DNA from: Hydractinia symbiolongicarpus
Taxonomy: Eukaryota > Cnidaria > Hydrozoa > Anthoathecata > Hydractiniidae
Assembly (NCBI RefSeq): GCF_029227915.1
Contig: NC_079886.1
Coordinates: 14,856,501-14,920,500, forward strand
Direction of reading: 5' to 3'
Length of the DNA stretch: 64,000 nt
Both the position numbers and the translations under genes were made by a program. The notes beneath the pieces were generated by a model. That model was not told the origin of the DNA. It made no database searches and saw nothing but the letters and a program-made list of their open reading frames with translations. Shown here piece after piece: positions 55,490-64,000 of this stretch; the stretch's first letter is position 1, and every line of letters begins with the position of its first letter.

Positions 55490-55955
55490 CTTATAAAAAA
55501 AGTGGATAACCTTCTACAAAAAGGCAAGAGCACGGATGAGATTTATAACATCCTTACTCTTTTACCAGTCCAAACCGTCAGTGAGAATATCTCAAATCCA
55601 AAGTTCATTGACAATCGAAAATACTTCCATAGTGTTGAGCACAATGTTAACAAAATAGCTTGTATGTCTGAAGCAGAATGACTTAAATATGATGTCACAA
55701 GTCAAGTAAAAGTATGATGAAAACAGCTGTTTTTATGTCATACATTAGAAGATTTTGTGTGTTAGGTATATAACTCAGTTTTGAGAATTGACACTACGTT
55801 TGAGCTGGTAGATGGATTGTGGCTAACAGATAGAACATACACCAATGAAGCATTAATAGATTGCAACAAGAAAAAGTATTTTCGCACAGATCCCCCAACT
55901 TACAGGCAAATCCTTCAGAGATGGTTATGGCAGAACCATCATCTCTTATAATAAT
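55490..55955 (+). pseudogene. MULE-like transposase gene, first surviving part
   Basis: VDNLLQKGKSTDEIYNILTL, NRKYFHSVEHNVNKIACMSE and, after a break, VLRIDTTFELVDGLWLTDRT and TYTNEALID are recognisable. The DTTF segment fits the first catalytic Asp of MULE-type transposases. From memory this protein type is common among uncharacterised cnidarian proteins. The frame is lost near 55880-55950, then an inverted HLR copy starts at TATAATAATAC. Confidence 0.6.
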
Positions 55956-56605
55956 ACAGAGACTGTGTCTGTTTGTAACAGGCAAAGTGGATATCGTCAT
56001 TTTCCTTTGATGTCACCGAAAAACTTATGTCTAATATGCTACATTTTCTGACGTAACGGCGTGACGTCAATAACACTACCTTAACGTGAATATCGTATAT
56101 ATTAAACTAATGAAGCCATTACAGTGCACTTAAAACTTTGAGGCCAAATAACTTGGAAACGAGGTGGTGACGTCAATGATTTTTCACCGCGTAGGTAACT
56201 AGGGACCACCTGGGACCAATTTGGGTAAGTTTTCCAAACTCAAATATCTCTGCAACCGTTTGTCAAAAATACATGATCCTATACATTTTCTTGATCAGAG
56301 GTTCAAGATCTATACGAGGAAGGCAACAGGTATATAAATTTCTAAAAAAAATATTTTGTGTTTTCACGGGCCTTTGCTGACGTCAGCACAATTTTTAAAC
56401 CCTTATATCTGCTTTTGCGTTCCTTGAAAACATATCATCCTTTACATTATTTTAATCAGCGTTTCAACCTCTATACATTACAATAAAAAAATAAAATAAA
56501 TCTCTCTAATTTTTTGGGATCTTCACTGCCGACTTTAGCAAAACGTCTAAAACAACCTATTTTTCCATTGCCCATTTGCCTAAGTGGATTTCTCCACGGG
56601 TTAAT
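55956..56605 (-). repeat. HLR inverted copy within the MULE-like gene
   Basis: Begins with the reverse of the tail (TGTCTGTTTGTAACAGGCAAAG) and ends with the reverse of a head (GTGGATTTCTCCACGGG), truncated before the ACTAG terminus. The inside is partly deleted. The gene resumes at about 56606. Confidence 0.8.
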
Positions 56606-56986
56606 TAATATTAAGAAAAATGGTCATGATTTAGATCGTGCAATACCAAATGGTATTACTGATGTTTTTTGTAATGCTAAAAAACTGTGGTGTACACAAC
56701 ATGTTCAAGAAAGAGATGCTATAAAATTAAAAAAATTAGGCGCTAGTCAGAAGGTTGTGAATCATGTCATGGCAGATATACCTGGCTTACAGAATGATGT
56801 TCTATTTGAATCTGGGTTAGCAGATGCAATAGATCAGGATGACTTAAAAGTAAAACTTAAATCTCTGGAGAAAGTATGGAACAATTTAGCACCAGGCTTT
56901 TACAAATGGTTTATGCAAAACGGTTCCTTTTGTTTTGTAAATCAATGATTGTATCTGCAAGAGAAGATCTCGGGATTAAAGGCCGG
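56606..56986 (+). pseudogene. MULE-like transposase gene, middle part
   Basis: INIKKNGHDLDRAIPNGITD, LWCTQHVQERDAIKLKKLG, VNHVMADIPG and DDLKVKLKSLEKVWNNLAPG run in frame to SFCFVNQ and a stop. MIVSAREDLGIKGR follows in a shifted frame, where the Ginger-like element interrupts at CCGG (56983-56986). The continuation FYTNGLQVKHKL is found at 62820. Confidence 0.75.
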
Positions 56987-57253
56987 TGTTGATTAATAAG
57001 TACTCCCCGAAAAAAAGTACTGCCGCGGCAAATAAATACTCCCCAGTACTTATTTCCTGGAAAATAAGTACTCCTTCTGGGAAATAAGTACCACCCTTAG
57101 TTTATTTAGGGGAGTACTTATTTTTTAGGAAAAAGGTAGTCCGCAGAAGAAGACTCTCCATTGCAATTCGTATCAATAGAATTTTTTGACGAAATTCGAA
57201 TGATTTTGGTATTATTATAAGTTCCTCTTTATCTCGTGGTATATTGATCAACA

Positions 57254-58369
57254 TGGCGAGAAACAAGCACGTCAATTTAAATGATGTTGAAAATTATATA
57301 AGAAATAGGAGTTATCCCAATGAAGCGAAAGAGAAAGGTAGAAAACGTAATTTCAAAAAATCTTGTAAATATTTCACAATCGTCGATGGTCATTTGACCT
57401 TTAAAAATACACGAAAGGTGATCTTCGAAAACGACTGAAAACAAGCCATTATCCACGATGTTCACGAGGGACTCAACAAAGCAGTTGAATCAATTGCATT
57501 GAGTGGCCATAGGGGACGCGACTCGACCTAACAAAAAGTACCTCAGAGATTTTATTGGCATGGTATGGTCGACGATGTTAAGAGCTATATTAAAACATGT
57601 CAAAAGTACCAACAGCATGGGAAGCATATCAAGAAAATATCTCCAGAACTTCAAAGCATCCCAATCGAAGCAAATGTCATGCAAGTTGAGTTGATTTGTG
57701 CAATCTTCCTGAGGTGAATGGTTACAAACACTTGATAGTTTTAATAGACTACTTTCAAAGTGGTCCGAAGGCAAATCAGTGAAAGATAAAAGCGTGCTAA
57801 CTGTTGCGAGGTTCTTGTACGAAATGATATGTCGTCATGGTTGTTTTAAGACACAGATTAACAACCAAGGTAGAGAATTCGTCAATCAAGATTCGGACGC
57901 CTTACTTGAACTGACAGGAACAGATCAAAGGGTGACTTCTGCGTACCACCCACAGTCGAATGGGTTGTGTGAACGGCAGAATCGAACAGTTAAAGATTCA
58001 TTGGTTAATGTTTTGTATGAAAATCCAACGAAATGGCCGGACGTTATTGATGGTATTCTCTTCGCCCACCGCGCAAACATTCACTTTACTACCAGGTTTT
58101 CACCCTTCTATTTGATGTATAACCGTCATCCTACTTTACCGATTGATGTAAAGCCCGCAACGACCACCGACGAACCTGCATCACAACCGACAGCCGCTGA
58201 ACATCCTGCCGAGCATCCTGCATCTCAACCAACAACGACCGCCGATCATCTCGAATCCCAACCCGCAACAACCGCCAAAAAACCTTGTATCACGACCCAA
58301 AAAAGCGTACAATTTCCGCAAAAAGCACAGAAAAATTATTTTGACCTTCTCCCTACTGAGTCCTCATGA
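57254..58369 (+). pseudogene. Ginger-like integrase (DDE) with zinc-binding domain
   Basis: The start MARNKHVNLNDVENY leads into a conserved YFTIVDGHLTFKNTR segment; the H2C2 finger is spread over frame breaks near 57440-57620 (IHDVHEG, FYWHGMVDDV, SYIKTCQKYQ). The core has VLIDYFSKWSEGKSV (first Asp), ICRHGCFKTQINNQGREFVN (the usual Asp of the DNGxEF motif reads Asn here), and YHPQSNGLCERQNRTV with the catalytic Glu. A P/T-rich repeat tail ends at TGA 58367-58369. It is broken by stops in the N-terminal third. Confidence 0.8.
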
Positions 58370-58632
58370 TTTTAGAGCTATCAATAAAGAATGATGTCGC
58401 TGCTTATAAATCCATTGAAAATACTTGTTCAAGATTCCGAGTAATCATCCAACCAAAAAAGAGTAGCGTCTTGCCATCGGTGTACCTGGACTTCTACAAT
58501 AATGTTTTGGAAAGGTTGCCGCTTTATCAAAGCAAAGTAAAAGTAAGTTTAAACAAACTTTCTCTACGTTTTGGTCCTGGAAGTGGGGCAATCGATGGTG
58601 TCCGTAAAGCAATTTCAAAAATTGGAAATTAG
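58366..58632 (+). pseudogene. Small ORF between integrase and protease
   Basis: Its ATG overlaps the integrase stop (ATGA at 58366-58369). The 88 residues include FYNNVLERLPLYQSKVKVSL and a Gly-rich FGPGSGAIDG. I recognise no domain. It is probably part of the protease-bearing protein in a shifted frame. Confidence 0.4.
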
Positions 58633-58700
58633 CTTGGTTGATTCTTGAATAACAAAGATACAGTTGGTTTTTAATTGATCGAATTTTTTGGAGCAAGAAG

Positions 58701-59284
58701 TTGACTGCAAACACAATCCAGCCCGAAATAAACCAAGATGAGTGGCTTCGCAATCGCTTGTACATCTTGAAGCAAGAAGATAAGGATATTTTACTTTCAA
58801 AGGATGGATGGTTGAACCATAGATTAATGGGTGCGGCTCAAAAACTGATCTGTGAAGACATTGGACACCCCAAACCTTTCAAACGGTTCTTAATTCCCAA
58901 AATAAAAATGTAGAGCCATACGAAGCTGTATATGAAGAGCACGTCCAGCTTCTACTGGATGGCCGTAATCACTGGATCTTAAGTTTTTGTTCCAACGGTC
59001 GAGTTCAAGTTTGCGGTAGCTTAAACGATACAAGTTTCTCTAGAAAAGCAATCGAGCCTTTATACAAAAATTACTTTTCAGGAACTGAGGTGATATCTTG
59101 TACTAAAGTACAAAGGCAACCTGATAGCTATAATTGTGGACTTTTTGCGATATTATTCGCAGCTGAACTTCTAGATGGAAAGTCACCCTCTAATGCCGTA
59201 TTTGTCGTGGACAAAATGCGAGCACATCTCATATCGTGTTTGAAGGAACAAGAACTTTTAATATTTTATCAAAAAATTTTATAA
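58701..59284 (+). pseudogene. ULP1-like cysteine protease, two frames
   Basis: The first frame (58701-58913) encodes DEWLRNRLYILKQEDKDILL and LNHRLMGAAQKLI, typical of transposon-borne ULP1 domains. After a break, EHVQLLLDGRNHWILSFC gives the catalytic His region, and QPDSYNCGLFAILFAAELL (59090-59284 frame) gives Gln and the nucleophile Cys. Such proteases are thought to act on SUMO-like or polyprotein substrates. The one frame change means it is probably not active. Confidence 0.8.
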
Positions 59285-59507
59285 AAAGAAAAAAAAAATA
59301 ATTCAAGACTTTTAACTTGGACTAATTTAGTTTATCATATAGGTACGTAGAATGTAGTATCCCGAAATTCTATGTATATCGAGTCGTTCGTCTTTCTTAT
59401 TTTGTTTCTTTTCATTTCGTTTCATTGCTTAACCGGTAATTTTTTTTATATCTTGCCTACTTTGAAATTTATGAAGCTTTATGTATACTTTTACACTTTA
59501 TATTTTT

Positions 59508-59544
59508 ACAAGCTCGTGAGCTTGTTACAAGCTCGTGAGCTTGT
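59508..59544. repeat. Tandem hairpin ACAAGCTCGTGAGCTTGT, two copies
   Basis: Each 18 bp copy (59508-59525, 59527-59544) can fold with an 8 bp stem and a GT loop. They lie 3' of the protease gene within the Ginger-like element and could act in 3'-end formation (speculative). From 59285 to 60244 no gene is seen. Confidence 0.7.
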
Positions 59545-60683
59545 ATTAAAACGCAAATGTGTCCTACAAGAATGGAAATTTTTGCCTCTCTGAGCACCGA
59601 CACGGGAGTCGTCGTGTGTTCGAATCTCATCTTGGTAACTATTTTTACTTTTTTTTTCTTTTTTCTTTTTTAAAAAGATAAGACAAGTGTTCAAACCACT
59701 TGTTTAACTAACTAGTAAATAAAGGTGTTTCCACCAAACTTTTTAAAAGTGAATGTAGGCAGAATTAACTGAATTAATGAATTTCGCAAATTTTGGGGTT
59801 TGTGGATTTGTGGTCTTTCTTCTTCCTGTCAGTCGGTTCACCCAAGACGGACCCATCGAAAATTAAAAGTTCGAGGAATTTTCCGTTCCGGAAGGTCTCA
59901 CAAATTAATTTTGAAAAATAAGTGTGTAACAAATATTATTGCGTATCTGAATAGTAAAATATGTCGTGTCTAACTTCGTAACAAAAATCCCAATTTAATA
60001 GACAGCTTTTTGTAAACTTTATTCGCGAGGTTGTTTGCGTATATCATACGTCTTGTTTAGCTTTATACGACTTACTTGGCGGTTTTTAATAGATTTTAAT
60101 GCTGAGATTTTGATGACCTGATGAAAGATAAATTGAAAAAAAGTAAAAAATAAATTGCTTTCTTGAATTCAGTGTTGTTCAAAGCTTTTTTATCATGAAA
60201 ATGACATTTTCAAATTCAATAGGAAAAAAGCTCATTTTTTAATACAGTATACTCTCCAATTAGTGGACACCATCGGTGTATGACTGAAGTGTCCGCTAAT
60301 TGGAAGTGTCCGCCTTTTGGAAAGTCTTCATTTTAAGCCGCATATTAGAAAATAAAGCTGATTTTTGTATCACAAAGGAAAAATAACAAATAAAAATATA
60401 GTATTAATATGATGATAACGAACCAAACTTTCCATCTTTACAGATCTTTAAAGTCTTTCAAACAAATTTTAACAAATAATGGATAAATGATTATAGATGG
60501 TGTAGAGGTTCCTGTTATTTATCGCTTCCATGGCCATGACAAGCTGATAAAGTGGTTAATAAAGAAAATTGACGAGATTAAAAGCACGCTGGACACAAAA
60601 GTTGTATAATGTTTGAAGAACTATTCATTTTTGTCTATTTTTCTTTGCTCGCTTTTGATTTTTTTGGACTGTCTGCTATTTTA

Positions 60684-62054
60684 ATGGGATAAATTTTCGC
60701 GGGGATTTAATTTCGCGGTTGATCTCTTCCGCTAAATTTTAGCATTTCGCGGAGACTTATTTTCGCAAATGAGGGATGTTCTAATTTTTCGCGGGGACTT
60801 AATTTCGCGGATGAGGTCATAATAGCGATTTTTAAAAGGGGTAAAACAAGTTACACTTGGTCAGTTGTTGGTCAGTTCTACACCGACCAAGACAAAGTGT
60901 GATTTTGCATTTTAGTTCAAAGCTCTTTCAACAGAACTATAACGTCAGGTAAAATAAACACAACTAGATAAAAAACGAAACGAATCTTAATCGTTAATCA
61001 AAAGCGTCAAACGCGGTATGAGAGAAGTCAACATCATCTTCATCTCCAGAGATCGGTTCCTATTTTGATTCATCCACTACTATTTCACTTCGTGGGGTGT
61101 AAGTAACTTTCAATTGTTCATCCGTAAGGCAGGGAAGAGAACTCGATTGATCATTTGCATTATAAGCTGGGAGCAAAGGTTCGATATCCTGGAAAGGGTT
61201 GAGTGATTCGAGAACTTTTACACCAGGTTCAAGCGCTTCAGTGATACCTGCTGCTTTCCAGGCATTTTTAATAACATTCTTGCCACCTTCTTTCGTGATA
61301 TCATTGTATAAATCCACCATCCATTGAGCTTCAAGCGGGTAAGTTACAATGGGACGGTGATGCCTTGCAGTGATTTACCTTCATCTGGTTACAGACCAAT
61401 CTGAGCGGTACACCAATCGTTAAACTTTTTACGTGTGTGCTTCTTTGCGTAACCATTTACGGTCAAATACAGAGGTTGGAGTAAGTGCGTCATACTAGCA
61501 GGAACGCAGACGATTTCATTTGTCCAGTAAAGACATCCATATTGACTAAGGCTTTTTGATCAAGTGGTAAATTTAAAGAAAAAGAGTAAAGATTCGTTTG
61601 CTGTTCCATCAAAGAAACCACGACGAAATGGTGACATCAGAACGATGTTTTTAAACGGTGCTGCCAGAACCGGACCTACGCGTGAAGACAGTCGAAAAAA
61701 ACAAGCGAGACTAGCTGAAATTATATCTAATGTACTTCCTTAAGTAGTTTTTAAACTCGCTTTATTTCTAAAATCATTAGAAAATATAACACCTGCTAAA
61801 ACTAGCTACTTAAAACAATTTTCTTGACATTTTTGTCTTATCTTTTCATCTTCAGTACTCGGTTGAAAAATTAGGCCTACAAGAAGAAAGCCTCAGACTT
61901 TGAAAACAAAGTAAAACATAAATTTAAAATTTTTTTCAAATTTTCGCGTGGACAAATTTTCGCGAATGGCCTGTTTCCAAATTTTTGAAGGGACATGTTT
62001 TCGCGGATAGTATCCTAATCCGCGAAATTTAATCCCCGCCAAGATTTATCCCAT
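60684..62054 (-). mobile_element. Inner TIR element (ATGGGATAAA ends) with pogo-like transposase remnant
   Basis: TA duplications (60682-60683 and 62055-62056) flank ATGGGATAAATTTTCGCGG and its inverse TTTATCCCAT. TTTCGCGG is repeated many times near both ends, giving subterminal CG-rich words in AT-rich DNA. It carries the C-terminal end of a DDE transposase on the minus strand. Confidence 0.72.
61060..61640 (-). pseudogene. pogo/Tigger-like transposase C-terminal fragment
   Basis: Across frame changes the minus strand reads MTHLLQPLYLTVNGYAKKHT, RKKFNDWCTAQIGL, then MVDLYNDITKEGGKNVIKNA and WKAAGITEALEPG. The HLLQPLD-like and DLY..I....G.. WKAAGI segments are typical of the end of pogo-type DDE domains. 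The expected Asp after QPL is Tyr. The N-terminal DNA-binding part is not seen. Confidence 0.7.
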
Positions 62055-62815
62055 TAAAGTAATTGAAGAGAAAAAAAGCTATATTCGCTCTTTGGTGCAA
62101 AAAATATTGTCCACTAATTAGAGTGTCCGCTAATTAAGTGTCCGCTTTTTAAAATTTTTTTGAGACTTTGACTAGAAAACGGCCGGTGTATAACCAAAGT
62201 GTCTGCTAAACAGAGGTGTCCGCCTTTTAGAGTGTCCGTTAATTGGAGAGAACACTGTATTCAAATTTCATCTTTGTTTTCAAAAATTTTAAATGTGTGT
62301 AATAATCCCATTCGACGATATATTTCCAAATGTGATTCTTATTAAAACCCAATAAATCTGTAAGTAAAAAGTAACGAAGGTTTGAATTTATTTGTAATAC
62401 GTCTTCGGCTCATTATATTAACATTAGATGGTAATGTAACTGTTCGATGGGTACTGTTTAAATAATTTCGAAAAAAAATTTGTAAGGGTTAGAGAAATTC
62501 TGATCGATAAGGTAAAATCATTTGATGGTATACATAAAGAATATTTCCCTGATTCACTTTCTGACCCGAAGGAGTTTAAATATTTTTCAAAATAATAGGA
62601 TATCAAAGGAGTGCCTTTTTCCCAAAGGAGTACTTATTTTCCGGGAAAATAATACTCTAGGGGGTACTTTTTTCCCAAAGGAGTCCTTATTTCCCTAGGA
62701 AAAAGATACTCCCGGGAGTACTTTCTACCTAGAAAAAATATACTGGAGAGTACTTATTTTCCGGAAATAAGTACTGGGAAGTACTTTTTTAGGAGAGTAC
62801 CTTTTCCAGGTGAGA

Positions 62816-63296
62816 CCGGTTTTACACTAATGGTTTACAAGTAAAACACAAACTTCAGAAAAAAAAGCGACACGAAGCTGAAATTGAAAAAGAGGTATTT
62901 CTTGGAAAGTGGTGTGATGAATTCCATTTGGAAGAAATACGTGCACTTTAGGGAATGGGGAAATATCGACTTGCCCCAGACTATGATAGTTTTTATGTTG
63001 ACCCCACAAGTTGGATTAAATGGGATCCAGAAAGACGAGCAGAACGCGTTGCGTTATTCAGAAAATTTATTCCTCCGGCATATGACACATACATTAAGTC
63101 TGGTACGGGGTTGAAAACAACCCCAAGATCATCAAAGAGGCGTGCAAGACTGCCAGAACATGAATTATTTAAAGATCGTGTGGAACCTGTTGTAACACCA
63201 TTCCTTTTACCAACGCTAACAGTATCACCACTGCTCTTAAAAAATGTTGGAGATGAACAAAGTTCTTGGAAGGTAATATTTGCAATTTGCAATTAA
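62816..63296 (+). pseudogene. MULE-like transposase gene, last part
   Basis: After the CCGG duplication the frame FYTNGLQVKHKLQKKKRHE and FLGKWCDEFHLEEIRAL continues the sequence interrupted at 56986. A stop follows at 62948. The next frame (62955-63296) encodes GKYRLAPDYDSFYVDPTSWI, WDPERRAERVALFRKF and a basic KTTPRSSKRRARLPE tail. The end at 63296 (VIFAICN) reads past a possible donor GGTAATAT after SSWK, so this may be an exon with more downstream. Confidence 0.65.
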
Positions 63297-64000
63297 TATT
63301 GTATTGATTTATTATTTCTTAGTTGTTGATGATTTTTTTTGATTTTTTATATATTCCTTTGTGAATATAATTCTTTGTATTTTCTTTCTTTACGAGAAAA
63401 AAACACTGTTAGTCAAAACGTTAACCTTAACGTTAACAAATTTTGACTTGGATATTATTGTAGGGAGTTTATTATAGATTTGGAAAATGTTTGGTGAATG
63501 GCCTGGGGAGGGTTACTTTGCTCTCCATCGTAGCGTGAATTTTTGGGTAAAAAATGAGATTCTAAATGTGGCCTCACTTTTTCCAGTGTGATCGTGAATT
63601 GTTTACTATGGGTGTTGATTAATGCTTGGTATACTTGTGTGATTATTTCAAGTGAAATATATGGGTCAACAGGTGATCGCTCTCCATCGTAGAGTCAAAA
63701 TATGCCAAAATTTGCTTAATTTTCGCTGCTGCTTCGTAAAAACTAACAACGTTTTTCAAACCTTGACATCATGAATGTAACCAAATCTATTATAACATGA
63801 CAAAAATACAAAATATAGGTCTCCCTGAACAATAAAACAAATAAATAACATCATTGGGAGCACATAAGTCTTCGTTCTCCATCGTAGTGGGGAAATGAAA
63901 ACAGAATTTTAAAGTGCTTTTGTTATCATGCTATTGTTCATTTTGCAATTTTACCATACCAATATGATTACGCAACAATCATTGATTTTTTTGTTTATTT
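63297..64000. other. No gene; recurring CTCTCCATCGTAG motif
   Basis: GCTCTCCATCGTAG occurs at 63520-63533 and 63679-63692, and GTTCTCCATCGTAG at 63874-63887, otherwise in AT-rich noncoding DNA. Confidence 0.5.

Larger units (their letters stand above)
60245..62257. mobile_element. Tc1/mariner-pogo-type TIR element, 2.0 kb
   Basis: TA at 60243-60244 and 62258-62259 flank inverted ends CAGTATACTCTCCAATTAG and CAGTGTTCTCTCCAATTAA (right end read inward). Further GTCCGCTAATT and GTGTCCGCC words repeat inside both ends. A TA duplication with CAGT ends suggests the pogo/Tigger group. The small frame near 60490-60610 (VEVPVIYRFHGHDKLIKWL) is unrecognised. The interval 60684-62054 is another insertion. 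Confidence 0.75.
56987..62815 (+). mobile_element. Ginger-like DNA transposon, 5.8 kb
   Basis: CCGG at 56983-56986 and 62816-62819 flank the element; removing one copy plus the element rejoins the MULE-like coding frame exactly. A 4 bp duplication and a starting TGTTG fit Ginger1 transposons. The ends are imperfect inverted repeats made of GGAGTACTTATTTTC-type words (about 56995-57125 and 62600-62805). It encodes a retroviral-type integrase and a ULP1-like cysteine protease; accessory cysteine proteases have been reported for Ginger elements. The interval 60245-62257 is a later insertion. Confidence 0.8.

Noticed and set aside
57000-57125. AGTACT-rich block read as a simple satellite
   Set aside because: A matching block at 62600-62805 and the CCGG duplications show it is the end of a transposon.

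Overview
This is a eukaryotic, AT-rich, repeat-dominated window, probably from a cnidarian and most likely a hydrozoan. That guess rests on the mix of transposon families, some of which I recall as common in hydrozoan and coral genomes; no search was possible. I find no securely identifiable host gene. Nearly every recognisable protein belongs to a mobile element, so the window is best read as a stack of transposons inserted into transposons.

Layout. 1-6.7 kb: repeats and small coding-like remnants. 6.7-9.7 kb: a piggyBac element whose transposase has one in-frame stop. 9.9-15.6 kb: a decayed Helentron-type rolling-circle element (zinc-finger N-terminus, two-tyrosine Rep, PIF1-like helicase, AP-type endonuclease). 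17.4-21.9 kb: a P-like THAP transposon with long terminal inverted repeats. 22.1-23.6 kb: the 5' part of an LTR retrotransposon. 24.8-45.6 kb: one CR1/Jockey-like LINE broken into at least five pieces. The breaks are arrays of a Helentron-like short repeat (called HLR here), a 14.4 kb compound insertion and a piggyBac-type MITE. The compound insertion holds a short-LTR Gypsy element, which itself contains an intact-looking DIRS-type tyrosine-recombinase retroelement (30.4-34.6 kb) and a 494 bp inverted-repeat element. It also holds an ISL2EU-like transposon (SWIM-YqaJ protein plus THAP-DDE transposase) and a 526 bp CAGA microsatellite.

45.7-46.6 kb: degenerate satellite. 46.9-50.1 kb: an RT retroelement with a CCHC and probable restriction-like endonuclease C-terminus. 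50.1-54.2 kb: further short-repeat families. 55.5-63.3 kb: a MULE-like transposase gene interrupted by an HLR copy and by a 5.8 kb Ginger-like transposon (integrase plus ULP1-type protease, CCGG target duplication). The Ginger element carries a pogo-type TIR element, and that carries another TIR element.

The strongest observations are these. (i) A 1.4 kb inversion has breakpoints at two AATATT palindromes; undoing it rejoins both a SWIM-YqaJ gene and an HLR copy. (ii) In the DIRS element gag and the tyrosine recombinase share one uninterrupted 1,269-codon frame that overprints the whole RT/RNase H gene. (iii) The order of insertion can be read from clean junctions in the LINE, the Gypsy element and the MULE-like gene. 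(iv) The HLR repeats share a head hairpin, a GACA-rich tail and several TGACGTCA palindromes, and one tail has expanded into the large microsatellite.
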